The notes beneath the pieces are model-generated. The model was not told the origin of the DNA. It ran no database searches and saw only the letters and a program-made list of their open reading frames with translations. This document shows, piece after piece, positions 47,880-57,536 of a stretch of 64,000 bases of DNA. A program made the position numbers and the translations under genes. Source of the DNA: Nitratireductor sp. GISD-1A_MAKvit (GTDB taxonomy: Bacteria; Pseudomonadota; Alphaproteobacteria; Rhizobiales; Rhizobiaceae); contig NZ_CP161920.1 of the NCBI RefSeq assembly GCF_040819555.1, forward strand, positions 1,301,001 to 1,365,000. Reading direction: 5' to 3'. Within the stretch, counting starts at the first letter, position 1. Every line of letters begins with the position of its first letter.

Positions 47880-49361
47880 TCAGCCGGATCGGCCGGATGC
47901 TTCGAGCCCGAGTTCCTTGAGTTTGCGATACAGTGTTGAACGTCCTATCCCGAGGCGACGGGCGGTTTCGCTCATCTGTCCGTTGTGGTGATCAAGAGCG
48001 AAGCGGATGACCTCTCTCTCGATGTCTTCAAGGGAACGGACGTTGCCCAGGCTGTCCAGCACGGTGATATTGCCCGGTCGGTTCGCCGCGATTTGCCGGT
48101 CTTCGCGCTCTGCTTGAAACGAAACCTCACTCTGCGTGGCTGTGACGGCAGTGTCACTGGTCGCTTCATAGGGGTCGATGCCCTCAACCTGAGCCTGGAT
48201 CTGCGGAAAGTCGGCGACACTCAGCACGGCCGTTTCGCAGAGCACAGTGGCCCGGAAAACCGCGTTCTCCAACTGCCGGATGTTGCCCGGCCAGTCGTAG
48301 TTTTCCAGCAGTGCCAGAGCGGAGCGTGAAATACCCGTCACAGGGGAAGAGGCGTTGTCCGCAAACCGGGCAATGAAGGTCTGCACCAGAAGCGGTATAT
48401 CTTCCTTTCGCTGGCGCAGGGGTGGGATCATTATGGGAAAGACGTTCAGACGATAAAACAGGTCTTCACGAAACTTCCCTTCCTTCACGCGTTCGAGAAG
48501 GTTCTGGTTGGTGGCGGAGACAAGCCGGATATCGACCTTGCGGGTGCCTCGGCCACCGACCGCGTCGACTTCTCCCTCCTGCACCGCGCGCAAAAGCTTT
48601 ACCTGCACATCCAGAGGCAGATCTCCGATCTCATCCAGAAACAGGGTTCCGGTGTCGGCTTCAATAAATTTGCCGGCGCGTTTCTCCGTGGCTCCCGTGA
48701 AGGCCCCTTTCTCATGGCCGAAAAGGATGCTTTCAACCAGCGTGTCGGGAATTGCACCGCAATTCACGGTGACAAATGGTTTGCGGCGACGTGTGCTTTC
48801 ATTCTGGATTGCGCGGGCAATCAGCTCCTTGCCGACGCCGGATTCACCCTCGATCAGGACTGGAATGTCACTGGCGGCTGCCTTTTGTGCCAATTGCAGA
48901 ACCCGCGCCATTGCGGGGTTGTTCGTGGGAAGCGTATCGAATGATGCTCCTGCAGTGGGTTTTTCTGTTTTGCGCTGGCGCGTTTCCATCGCGCTGACCC
49001 TGAGCGCATTCGTGATGGCGGAGCTTAGACGGGCTGGAGCTGCGGGCTTGACCACGAAGTCGAAAGCGCCGGCGCGCATGGCTTCGACAGCGGTGTCGAT
49101 GCTGCCCCGGGAGGTTTGCACGATGACCGGTGTCTGGTTGTCCACTTCCCTCAGGCGGGCAAGCACTTCCAATCCCCCCATGCCGGGCATGATGAGATCG
49201 AGGATGATCGTACGCGGTTTCTCTTCCGCCTGTTCCAGAACGCGCAGCGCTTCCCGGCCGTTCTCAGCAAGAAGCGGCATATGCCCAAGCCTTTCCACCG
49301 CAGCCTGAAGCAGGCGGCGCTGAACCGGGTCATCTTCGACTATGAGAACGGCTTCGGACAT
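47880..49361 (-). CDS. NtrC-family sigma-54 response regulator
   Basis: 493 aa from ATG 49361. N-terminal receiver (LIVEDDPVQRRLLQ, phospho-Asp in IILDLIMPG), central AAA+ with GESGVGKELIARA, the sigma-54 contact GAFTGA in FGHEKGAFTGATEK, and LFLDEIGDLPLDVQ, then a C-terminal Fis-type HTH (MSETARRLGIGRSTLYRKLK). It activates sigma-54 promoters on phosphorylation. No histidine kinase is adjacent, so the partner must be elsewhere. Target genes cannot be told from this window. Confidence 0.93.
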   Translation of the reverse strand: MSEAVLIVEDDPVQRRLLQAAVERLGHMPLLAENGREALRVLEQAEEKPRTIILDLIMPGMGGLEVLARLREVDNQTPVIVQTSRGSIDTAVEAMRAGAFDFVVKPAAPARLSSAITNALRVSAMETRQRKTEKPTAGASFDTLPTNNPAMARVLQLAQKAAASDIPVLIEGESGVGKELIARAIQNESTRRRKPFVTVNCGAIPDTLVESILFGHEKGAFTGATEKRAGKFIEADTGTLFLDEIGDLPLDVQVKLLRAVQEGEVDAVGGRGTRKVDIRLVSATNQNLLERVKEGKFREDLFYRLNVFPIMIPPLRQRKEDIPLLVQTFIARFADNASSPVTGISRSALALLENYDWPGNIRQLENAVFRATVLCETAVLSVADFPQIQAQVEGIDPYEATSDTAVTATQSEVSFQAEREDRQIAANRPGNITVLDSLGNVRSLEDIEREVIRFALDHHNGQMSETARRLGIGRSTLYRKLKELGLEASGRSG

Positions 49362-49518
49362 GTCGCATTTATGCAATGGCGTTACGATATCTTGCGGGGT
49401 TTCTTCGCACGGGCTGGATCAAAATGGCATAGGCTTCTAAACAAGGGTTCAAGAATCCCGGTGAACGAAACCTTTCGCCCCATGAAGAAACAGCCGAATT
49501 CGGTTGAACGAGGATTAT

Positions 49519-51378
49519 ATGGCCAAGAACACAGGCAGGGTCGTGCACCTTGCTGCCACCGATGCCGCGAATGTGGCGGAAAAGGCGGTTTCGGACCTTA
49601 GCAATCTGCCAGAATGGGATCTGTCTGACCTCTATCCCGCGATCGACTCTCCCGAGCTCAAGCGTGATCTGGATCGTGCGGCGGCTGAAGCCGCAGGGTT
49701 CGAGGCCGCGTGGAAGGGTAAGCTGGCGGACGAAGCGGCCCGGGGAGCACAGGGGCGGCTGGGCGAAGCCGTTGAAGCCTATGAATCAATCGAAGAGCTC
49801 ATGGGCCGCATCGTCTCCTTTGCGGGTCTTCTTTACGCTGGCGACACATCGGATCCCCGGCACGCAAAACTTTACGGGGATGTGCAGGAAAAACTGACAG
49901 ATGCGAGCGCGCATCTCATCTTCTTCACGCTTGAACTCAACAAGATTGACGACGATGCGATCGAGGCTGCGCTCAAGGCCGATGCCAAGCTTGCGCACTA
50001 CAGGTCGTGGGTTCTCGATATCCGGCGTGACAAACCCTATGAGCTTGAAGACCGTGTCGAACAGCTTTTCCATGAAAAGTCGGTAACCGGACGTGGTGCC
50101 TGGAACAGGCTCTTCGATGAGACGATGACCAGCCTGCGCTTTGCCGTGGACGGAGAGGAACTGGCCCTGGAGCAGACACTCAATCTGTTGCAGGATGTTG
50201 ACGGCAACAAGCGCCGCAGGGCCGCTGAAGCGCTGGCAGACACGTTTTCGAAGAATCTGCGAACGTTTACTCTCATCACCAACACGCTGGCCAAGGACAA
50301 GGAAATCTCTGACCGCTGGCGTGGTTTCGAAGATATTGCCGACTCCCGCCATCTGGCAAATCGGGTGGAGCGTCCGGTGGTCGATGCGCTGGCAGAAGCG
50401 GTGCGCACGGCGTATCCGAAGCTTTCACACCGGTATTACGCCATGAAGGCCAAATGGCTTGGCATGGACGCGCTGAACCACTGGGATCGGAATGCCCCGC
50501 TGCCCGAGACACCACAGGCGGTGATCGGCTGGGAAGAAGCGAAAAAGACGGTGCTCGACGCCTATCAGGCGTTTGATCCGCGAATGGCGGAAATCGCTGC
50601 TCGCTTCTTTGATCTCAACTGGATCGACGCGCCGGTGCGTCCGGGCAAATCTCCCGGGGCATTTGCCCACCCGACAGTGCCGTCTGCGCATCCCTATCTG
50701 CTTCTAAACTATCTGGGAAAGCCGCGAGACGTGATGACGCTGGCGCATGAAATGGGCCATGGCATCCATCAGGTTCTGGCTGGAAAACAGGGAGCGCTGA
50801 TGGCTCCGACGCCACTGACACTGGCCGAAACGGCTTCCGTGTTTGGAGAGATGCTCACGTTCCGCTCCCTGCTTGATCGCACGACTGAAAAGCGCGAGCG
50901 CAAGGCCATGCTGGCACAGAAGGTGGAGGACATGCTCAACACCGTCGTGCGCCAGATCGCATTTTATGAATTCGAGCGCAGGGTGCATGCGAAACGCCGC
51001 AGCGACGGTGAACTGACCTCGGACCAGATCGGTGAGCTGTGGCTTGAGGCGCAAAAGGAATGCCTCGGACCGTCCGTGAAGCTGCGTGAGGGATATGAGA
51101 CCTTCTGGGCCTACGTTCCTCACTTCATTCACTCGCCATTCTATGTCTACGCCTACGCCTTCGGCGACTGTCTGGTGAACTCGCTCTTTGCCGTGTATCA
51201 GCAGGCTCCGGAAGGGTTTCAGGAAAAGTATTTTGCCATGCTTGAGGCGGGTGGCACGAAATATCATGCGGAGCTGCTTGCACCCTTTGGACTTGACGCC
51301 AGCGATCCGGATTTCTGGAGCAAGGGGCTTTCGGTTATCGAAGGGCTGATAGACGAGCTCGAAACGCTCGACGGCTAG
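49519..51378 (+). CDS. pepF: Oligoendopeptidase F (M3 metallopeptidase)
   Basis: 619 aa. Zinc-binding HEMGH in VMTLAHEMGHGIHQVLAG with the third ligand downstream (TLAETASVFGEMLTF), and the M3 C-terminal motif YEFERRVHAKR, FIHSPFYVYAYAFGDCLVNSLFA. It degrades oligopeptides in the cytosol. ATG 49519 follows GAGG. It precedes pabB by 6 nt, hence one operon pepF-pabB-yciI. Confidence 0.95.
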   Translation: MAKNTGRVVHLAATDAANVAEKAVSDLSNLPEWDLSDLYPAIDSPELKRDLDRAAAEAAGFEAAWKGKLADEAARGAQGRLGEAVEAYESIEELMGRIVSFAGLLYAGDTSDPRHAKLYGDVQEKLTDASAHLIFFTLELNKIDDDAIEAALKADAKLAHYRSWVLDIRRDKPYELEDRVEQLFHEKSVTGRGAWNRLFDETMTSLRFAVDGEELALEQTLNLLQDVDGNKRRRAAEALADTFSKNLRTFTLITNTLAKDKEISDRWRGFEDIADSRHLANRVERPVVDALAEAVRTAYPKLSHRYYAMKAKWLGMDALNHWDRNAPLPETPQAVIGWEEAKKTVLDAYQAFDPRMAEIAARFFDLNWIDAPVRPGKSPGAFAHPTVPSAHPYLLLNYLGKPRDVMTLAHEMGHGIHQVLAGKQGALMAPTPLTLAETASVFGEMLTFRSLLDRTTEKRERKAMLAQKVEDMLNTVVRQIAFYEFERRVHAKRRSDGELTSDQIGELWLEAQKECLGPSVKLREGYETFWAYVPHFIHSPFYVYAYAFGDCLVNSLFAVYQQAPEGFQEKYFAMLEAGGTKYHAELLAPFGLDASDPDFWSKGLSVIEGLIDELETLDG

Positions 51379-51384
51379 GCCGGG

Positions 51385-52542
51385 TTGTCGAAGCAAATGC
51401 CCGCTGACAATTGCGGCAAGGTTCTGATCCGCGACGACAGTGTGGGGCGGGAACTGTATTTTTCCAGCCCGCATGATCTTCTGGTCGCGTGGGATGCCAA
51501 GACGTTTGACGTCGCGCTCGACCGGGCCGAAAAGGCCCGGCGCGACGGATTCTGGCTTGCCGGGTATATGGCCTACGAGGCCGGGTACCTTCTGGAACCC
51601 AAACTGAAACCGCTTCTGCCTGAAGGGCGTCGTGGTCCGCTCTGGTGTTTCGGCGTTTTCGATCCGCCGGAAGATCGCCCGGTTGGAAGGGCGGCTGTCG
51701 CCGACGCTGCGCTTTTCGATGCCAAACCCAAATGGAGTGGTGCGGACTACGAGCGTCGTTTCAGGCAACTTCACGGACATCTGCGCGCGGGCGACTGCTA
51801 TCAGGCGAATTTGACATTTCCCATAGAAGCGCGATGGCGGGGGGACAAGGCTGCGCTGTTCGATGCGCTCGGTGCGCGGCAGCCAGTGCGATATGGAGCG
51901 CTGGTGGATCTTGGCTGGCCGGTGATCGTATCCCGTTCGCCGGAGCTTTTCTTTCAGATCTCGCGCGATGGATGGATCGAGACCCTGCCGATGAAGGGAA
52001 CGGCTCCACGTGGTGCGACCCCGCAGGAGGACGCGGCGCAAAAAGCGTTTCTGAGAAACGATCCAAAAAATCAGGCGGAGAACCGCATGATCGTTGATCT
52101 GCTGCGCAACGACATCTCCCGTATCAGCGAGGTGGGAACCCTGGAGGTGCCGGAGCTTTTCCATGTGGAAACCTACCCCACCGTTCACCAGATGGTGAGC
52201 CGGGTGCGCGCCAGGCTCAGACCCCAAACGGAGCTGCGCGAGATCCTTGCGGCACTGTTTCCCTGTGGTTCGATTACGGGGGCGCCCAAAATCCGGGCGA
52301 TGGAGATACTGCATGCGCTGGAGGATGCGCCACGCGAAGCCTATTGCGGGGCGATCGGTTGGGCTGCACCCGATGGCACGATGCGCTTTAACGTGGCCAT
52401 CCGCACGGTTTCGCTCTTTGACGATGGCGCTGCGGTTTACAATGTGGGCGGCGGGGTCGTGTTCGATTCCACAGCCGATGGCGAGTATGAGGAAGCGCTT
52501 CTCAAGGCACGCTTCGCGATGATCGAAAAGGGGGATTTGTGA
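51385..52542 (+). CDS. pabB: Aminodeoxychorismate synthase component I
   Basis: 385 aa from TTG 51385 (ATG 51397 is the alternative). Chorismate-enzyme signatures: SRSPELFFQ, LPMKGTAPRG, AENRMIVDLLRNDISRI, YPTVHQMVSRVRARL, ALFPCGSITGAPKI. It aminates chorismate with ammonia for 4-aminobenzoate and folate. No glutaminase domain is fused, and no pabC gene follows; a YciI protein does. Its stop overlaps the yciI start. Confidence 0.92.
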   Translation: MSKQMPADNCGKVLIRDDSVGRELYFSSPHDLLVAWDAKTFDVALDRAEKARRDGFWLAGYMAYEAGYLLEPKLKPLLPEGRRGPLWCFGVFDPPEDRPVGRAAVADAALFDAKPKWSGADYERRFRQLHGHLRAGDCYQANLTFPIEARWRGDKAALFDALGARQPVRYGALVDLGWPVIVSRSPELFFQISRDGWIETLPMKGTAPRGATPQEDAAQKAFLRNDPKNQAENRMIVDLLRNDISRISEVGTLEVPELFHVETYPTVHQMVSRVRARLRPQTELREILAALFPCGSITGAPKIRAMEILHALEDAPREAYCGAIGWAAPDGTMRFNVAIRTVSLFDDGAAVYNVGGGVVFDSTADGEYEEALLKARFAMIEKGDL

Positions 52543-52826
52543 TGTTTATCGTTTCGCTGCGCTATGTGGTGCCGGTGGAGCAGGTCGAGCCGCATATGGA
52601 AGGGCATATGGCGTGGCTCGATGAGAACTATGAAAAGGGCATGTTTGTCGCTTCAGGGCGCAAGGTGCCGCGCACAGGGGGCATCATACTGGCCCGCGGC
52701 GACCGTTCGGAGCTGGAAGCCTGTGTGGCGCAGGATCCGTTTGTGATCAATGGTGTGGCTGAAGCAGAGATCACCGAATGTGCCGTTTCGCGAACCGCGC
52801 CGGGGCTCGATCGGCTGATGGAATAG
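52542..52826 (+). CDS. YciI-like protein
   Basis: 94-aa ferredoxin-like fold (MFIVSLRYVVPVEQVEPHMEGHM, SGRKVPRTGGIILARG, FVINGVAEAEI) typical of YciI/YCII domain proteins of uncertain function, sometimes acting as dehydrochlorinases or regulators. Its ATG overlaps the pabB stop (TGATG), so translation is coupled. Confidence 0.87.
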   Translation: MFIVSLRYVVPVEQVEPHMEGHMAWLDENYEKGMFVASGRKVPRTGGIILARGDRSELEACVAQDPFVINGVAEAEITECAVSRTAPGLDRLME

Positions 52827-52919
52827 CATCTCCTGATGAACCAGAATGGCATTTGCGCTTTATTGTGACAGGCTTCTGTGTTTTGGAAGCTTAACCGTTC
52901 TGTTTATGAGAGGCGCGCA

Positions 52920-54365
52920 ATGGCTGACAGGAAATGGCCCGTTCATGGTGAAATCACCGGCCCGATCGTGATGATCGGCTTCGGCTCTATCGGGCGCGGT
53001 ACACTGCCGCTGATCGAGCGCCATTTCAGTTTCGACAGGTCGCGCATGGTCGTGGTGGATCCCAACGATGCGGATCGCAGGCTGCTGGACGAGCGCGGCA
53101 TCCGCTTTGTGCAGGCGCACGTTACCAGGGAAAACTACAAGGAACTCCTCAAGCCGCTCCTGACGGAGGGCGAGGGGCAGGGCTTCTGCGTAAACCTGTC
53201 GGTCGACACGTCGTCACTCGACCTGATGAAACTGTGTCGCAAGCTCGGTGTGCTCTACATCGACACGGTGGTTGAACCGTGGCTCGGCTTCTATTTCGAT
53301 GACAAGGCCGACAATGCCTCGCGCACAAACTATGCGCTGCGCGAAACCGTGCGCCGGGAAAAAGCGAAGAACCCCGGAGGCACCACTGCAGTTTCCACCT
53401 GTGGTGCAAATCCGGGCATGGTGTCGTGGTTCGTGAAACAGGGGCTGGTCAATCTCGCCACCGATCTGGGGATCGACTTCAAGGAGCCGGGCGTGAATGA
53501 CCGCGACGGCTGGGCGAAGCTCATGAAGAAATGCGGCGTGAAGGGAATTCACATCGCCGAGCGCGATACGCAGCGTGCCAAAACGCCCAAACCGATGAAC
53601 GTGTTCTGGAACACATGGTCTGTGGAAGGGTTCATCGCCGAGGGGCTGCAGCCAGCCGAACTGGGCTGGGGTACCCATGAGAAATGGAAACCGAAGAACG
53701 CGCGCAAGCAGAAGAAGGGCAACAAGGCCGCGATTTTTCTGGAGCAGCCCGGCGCAAACACGCGGGTGCGCAGCTGGTGCCCCACGCCGGGGCCGCAATA
53801 TGGCTATCTCGTCACCCACAATGAATCGATCTCCATCGCCGATTTCTTCACCGTGCGGGACAAGAAGGACGAGGTGGTCTACCGGCCCACATGTCATTAT
53901 GCCTACCACCCCTGCAATGATGCCGTGCTTTCGCTGCACGAGATGTTCGGCGCCGAGGGCAGGCCACAGCCCCAACAGCATGTTCTCGACGAGAACGAGC
54001 TTGTCGACGGTATGGATGAACTCGGCGTTCTGCTCTACGGGCACAAGAAGAACGCTTACTGGTTTGGCTCCCAGCTGACGCTTGAAGAGGCCCGGCAGCT
54101 CGCGCCCTATCAAAACGCCACCGGCCTGCAGGTGACCTCTGCGGTGCTTGCCGGCATGGTGTGGGCTCTGGAGAATCCGGAAGCTGGTATCGTGGAGGCC
54201 GATGAGATCGATTATCGCCGTTGCCTTGAGGTGCAACTGCCCTATCTGGGGCCTGTGAAAGGATATTATACGGACTGGACGCCGCTCGAAGGACGGCCGG
54301 GGCTTTTTCCAGAAGACATTGATGAAAAGGACCCGTGGCAGTTCCGCAACATCCTCGTGCGCTGA
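52920..54365 (+). CDS. hss: Homospermidine synthase
   Basis: 481 aa; joins putrescine (or spermidine) units through an NAD-dependent step to make sym-homospermidine, the main polyamine of many rhizobia (EC 2.5.1.44). Rossmann motif VMIGFGSIGRGTLPLIERHF, then DTVVEPWLGFYFDD, STCGANPGMVSWFVKQG, and the conserved tail CHYAYHPCNDAVLSLHEM. Full length. Confidence 0.95.
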   Translation: MADRKWPVHGEITGPIVMIGFGSIGRGTLPLIERHFSFDRSRMVVVDPNDADRRLLDERGIRFVQAHVTRENYKELLKPLLTEGEGQGFCVNLSVDTSSLDLMKLCRKLGVLYIDTVVEPWLGFYFDDKADNASRTNYALRETVRREKAKNPGGTTAVSTCGANPGMVSWFVKQGLVNLATDLGIDFKEPGVNDRDGWAKLMKKCGVKGIHIAERDTQRAKTPKPMNVFWNTWSVEGFIAEGLQPAELGWGTHEKWKPKNARKQKKGNKAAIFLEQPGANTRVRSWCPTPGPQYGYLVTHNESISIADFFTVRDKKDEVVYRPTCHYAYHPCNDAVLSLHEMFGAEGRPQPQQHVLDENELVDGMDELGVLLYGHKKNAYWFGSQLTLEEARQLAPYQNATGLQVTSAVLAGMVWALENPEAGIVEADEIDYRRCLEVQLPYLGPVKGYYTDWTPLEGRPGLFPEDIDEKDPWQFRNILVR

Positions 54366-54507
54366 GCGGGAAGGTGCGCGCAGCGCTTGCAATAACGGTA
54401 AAATCGGGCAATTGAAATGCCCATTGCCCGGCTCTGCCGAGAGGTGGGTGTGATCTCAAGACGGCGCACAGCCTGCCGGGCGCGGCGTGCGACAGGAGGC
54501 CAGGACC

Positions 54508-54888
54508 ATGAAGAAAAGCAAAACACTGACGCTTGCGGCATTGATGTCTGCACTGGCGGTGGCAGGCTGCCAGACCGGCATGTCCGGTGGTGGCGGGCGC
54601 GTCGCGGCACAGACGGGCGTTGAAGGCCAATGGATGGGCAATGACGGTGTCGCTGTTTCGACATTGCAGGGCGGACGCTTCAGCTCTCGTTCGGTCGACA
54701 CCGGTGAAGTGCTGACCGAAGGCTCATACACCCACCGTGACTCGAGCACGATCGAGCTGTCCTTCTATTCCCTGAAAAGCCAGCGGCAGACGGCAGCGAC
54801 ATGTCTGCTTGCATCGCGCAGTCAGATGAATTGCACGCTGGCCAATGGAACGAATTTCGTTCTCAACCGGACGGGCGGCACGGCCTGA
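54508..54888 (+). CDS. omp10: Omp10-like outer membrane lipoprotein
   Basis: 126 aa. Lipobox LAVAGC in a signal peptide (LTLAALMSALAVAGC), then a beta-sandwich lipocalin-like core (VEGQWMGNDGVAVSTLQGGRF, TGEVLTEGSYTHRDSSTIELS, SQMNCTLANGTNFVLNR) closely like Brucella Omp10. Membrane-anchored in the outer membrane. AGGAGG is 14 nt before ATG 54508, the usual start. Confidence 0.9.
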   Translation: MKKSKTLTLAALMSALAVAGCQTGMSGGGGRVAAQTGVEGQWMGNDGVAVSTLQGGRFSSRSVDTGEVLTEGSYTHRDSSTIELSFYSLKSQRQTAATCLLASRSQMNCTLANGTNFVLNRTGGTA

Positions 54889-54989
54889 TCGGGTTTCAGG
54901 GTGAGGTCGCGTGGATCATGACCTTGGTCGGCCTTGCCCGGTGGGGGCGATTGTTGCGATAACATGGTGACAACCCTTTGGGAGGAGCC

Positions 54990-56243
54990 ATGTCACCGCA
55001 TTTCGACGCGCTGGAAATCCGTGACCCGGCGGAGCGCGAACGGGATCTGTTCTCGGCGCTTCCCGGTTTTTTGAGCAATGCGGTTGGCAGGGCCGAGGGG
55101 CTGGCGGCCTGGCTTTCGGGGCATGATTTATCGAAGATCGTCGATCGGAGTGCGCTTACGCGACTGCCTGTTCTGCGCAAGGCGGACCTTTTGGAAAAAC
55201 AGAAGGCGCATCCCCCCTTTGGCGGTTTTGTCGACCCGGATGCACTGGAGGGGGCCCGGGTTTTCATGTCGCCAGGGCCGCTTTGGGAAATACAGGGGGC
55301 AGGTGCTGATCCGTGGCAGGCCGCACGTGCCTTCTTCGCAGCCGGCGTGCGGCCTGGCGCGCGGGTCCACAACGCATTCGCCTATCACATGACACCAGGT
55401 GGTTTCGTGCTCGATAGCGGGGCGCGGGCGCTTGGGTGCAGCGTTTTTCCGGCCGGGACCGGCAACACGGATCTGCAGGTGGAGGCGGCAGAGGCTTTTC
55501 GACCCGATGTTTACGCTGGAACCCCGGATTTCCTCAAAATCATGTTCGAACGGGCGGAGCGGGATGGCAGGGATCTGTCGTCGTTTCGGATCGGCCTCGT
55601 TTCGGGTGGGGCGCTTTTCCCATCCATGCGCGAGGAGTACCGGGCAAGGGGGGTGGCCGTGCTGCAGTGCTATGCGAGCGCGGAATTTGGCGTGATCGCC
55701 TATGAAACGACTGGGCGGGATGGCGCACCGCTGCCCGGAATGGTGGTGAATGAAAACCTGATTGTCGAGATTGTCCGCCCAGGCACCGATGACCCGGTGC
55801 CGGACGGAGAGGTGGGCGAGGTGGTGGTAACCTCGCTCAATCCGGCCTATCCATTGGTGCGGCTGGGAACGGGTGATCTGTCTGCCATTGTGCCGGGCAC
55901 GAGCCCCTGCGGACGAACCAACATGCGCATCCGGGGCTGGATGGGGCGCGCAGACCAGCGCACGAAGGTGAAGGGCATGTTTGTCGACCCCGGACAGATT
56001 GCCGAGCTGACCCGCCGGCATGTGGAAATCGAGCGTGCCCGGCTGGTGGTGAGCCGGGAGGGGGCGAGCGACACCATGGTTCTTCACGTGGAGCCGTTCT
56101 CAGGAACCACACCCGATCTCGCCACCATCGAGGCGAGCCTTCGCGAGTTGACCAAGGTGGGAGGCCGGGTAGCTCTCGCAGAGACGGGAAGCCTGCCGCG
56201 CGACGGCAAGGTGATCGCCGATGAGCGTGACTATTCAGACTAA
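54990..56243 (+). CDS. PaaK-like AMP-binding CoA ligase
   Basis: 417 aa, size of phenylacetate-CoA ligases. Adenylation-fold features: FMSPGPLWEIQGAGAD in place of the usual SSGTTG, YHMTPGGFVLDSGARALGC, YAGTPDFLKIM, LVSGGALFPSMREEY, YASAEFGVIAYE, and the C-terminal GWMGRADQRTKVKGMFVDPGQI. It would activate an aromatic or related acid to its CoA ester. The altered phosphate loop (no TTG) is worth checking. GGAGGAG precedes the start. Confidence 0.82.
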   Translation: MSPHFDALEIRDPAERERDLFSALPGFLSNAVGRAEGLAAWLSGHDLSKIVDRSALTRLPVLRKADLLEKQKAHPPFGGFVDPDALEGARVFMSPGPLWEIQGAGADPWQAARAFFAAGVRPGARVHNAFAYHMTPGGFVLDSGARALGCSVFPAGTGNTDLQVEAAEAFRPDVYAGTPDFLKIMFERAERDGRDLSSFRIGLVSGGALFPSMREEYRARGVAVLQCYASAEFGVIAYETTGRDGAPLPGMVVNENLIVEIVRPGTDDPVPDGEVGEVVVTSLNPAYPLVRLGTGDLSAIVPGTSPCGRTNMRIRGWMGRADQRTKVKGMFVDPGQIAELTRRHVEIERARLVVSREGASDTMVLHVEPFSGTTPDLATIEASLRELTKVGGRVALAETGSLPRDGKVIADERDYSD

Positions 56244-56435
56244 AGCATAATGTACAATGGGCAGGCGAGGTCCGCGTCTTGCTTGCTTTCGCTCCTCCCG
56301 TGTCACAGGATGCAATCGCAATGATCGCGGCCAGCAGGATTGCTCCTGCCCGGTGGCAAAAGAAAAAAGCGGTGACAGGCCGCAGGCGTTGGTCTGCAGA
56401 GATCTGCGGACCGAGAACAGAGTGGAGGAGACCTC

Positions 56436-57431
56436 ATGCGACTTCTTATGGGCGCCGTCTCGGCGCTATCTCTCGTCATGTTCGCAGGTCAGGCGCAAGC
56501 CAATTGCGACGATGGCGAAATGGTCATCAAGTTCAGCCATGTGGTTGCCGAAAAAGGACACCCGAAGGGTGATGCGGCGACGCTTCTTGCCGAACGTGTG
56601 AACGACGAGATGAATGGCACCGCATGCATGGAGGTCTTTCCCAATTCGACACTCTATGACGATGACAAGGTGATGGAGGCGCTCCTTCTGGGTGACGTGC
56701 AGCTGGCGGCGCCCTCGCTCGCGAAGTTCGAAGCCTACACGCTCAAATACCGCTTGTTTGATCTTCCTTTCCTGTTTCCCACGCTTGATGCGGTGAACAA
56801 GTTCACCTCTTCAGATGATGGTCAGGGTCTGCTGACCGTGATGGAAGATGAAGGCTATACCGGTCTGGGTTTCTGGTCTTCCGGTCTCAAGCAGTTTTCT
56901 GCCGGGAAGCCGCTTCTGGAGCCGAAAGACGCCGAAGGGCTGAAATTTCGCGTGCAGACATCGGACGTGGCCGTGGCCATGATCGAAGCCATGGGAGCTT
57001 CGGCTCAGAAACTCGCCTTCAAGGAAGTTTACGGGGCACTGCAGACAGGTGTTGTGGATGGTCAGGAAAACAGCTGGTGCAACATCTACACCCAGAAGTT
57101 CTTTGAGGTGCAGGATGGTATCAGTCAGACCAACCACCAGCTTCTGGCCTATCTTCTCGTGACATCGACCGAGTGGCTGCAAGGGCTGGATCCAGCCGTG
57201 CGGGACCAGTTCGTTTCCATCGTGAAGGATGTGACCGAGAAAGCAAACGCTGCGGTTGCCGACAAGGAAGCCAATTGCCGGCAGAACATCCTGGATGCCG
57301 AGGGCACGATCCGGGAATTGACACCGGAACAGCGTGCGGTCTGGCTTGAAACCATGAAACCGGTCTGGGCCAAGTTTGAGAATGACATTGGCAAGGAACT
57401 GATCGAGGCTGCTGCGTCCAGCGGTTCCTGA
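56436..57431 (+). CDS. dctP: TRAP transporter solute-binding protein (DctP family)
   Basis: 331 aa with a signal peptide (LMGAVSALSLVMFAGQAQA). DctP fold: IKFSHVVAEKGHPKGDAA, VFPNSTLYDDDKVMEALLLGDVQLA, and the substrate Arg in GLKFRVQTSDVAVAMIEAMGA followed by GVVDGQENSWCNIYTQKF. Binds C4-dicarboxylate-like or other carboxylate ligands and delivers to DctQM. GGAGGAG 5 nt before the ATG. First gene of a three-gene operon. Confidence 0.93.
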   Translation: MRLLMGAVSALSLVMFAGQAQANCDDGEMVIKFSHVVAEKGHPKGDAATLLAERVNDEMNGTACMEVFPNSTLYDDDKVMEALLLGDVQLAAPSLAKFEAYTLKYRLFDLPFLFPTLDAVNKFTSSDDGQGLLTVMEDEGYTGLGFWSSGLKQFSAGKPLLEPKDAEGLKFRVQTSDVAVAMIEAMGASAQKLAFKEVYGALQTGVVDGQENSWCNIYTQKFFEVQDGISQTNHQLLAYLLVTSTEWLQGLDPAVRDQFVSIVKDVTEKANAAVADKEANCRQNILDAEGTIRELTPEQRAVWLETMKPVWAKFENDIGKELIEAAASSGS

Positions 57432-57536
57432 CCACGACTTTAATCCCGGCGCGGCGGCTCCCCTCGTCGTGCCAGCAGGGCCGTCCGCTGAATGCGGGCG
57501 GTCTTGTGGCAGGTTTCTTCTCCGGGAGAAAATCCA

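Noticed and set aside
50704..52314. Minus-strand 536-codon reading frame
   Set aside because: Antisense to pepF and pabB, both with full family motifs; no ribosome site or domain.
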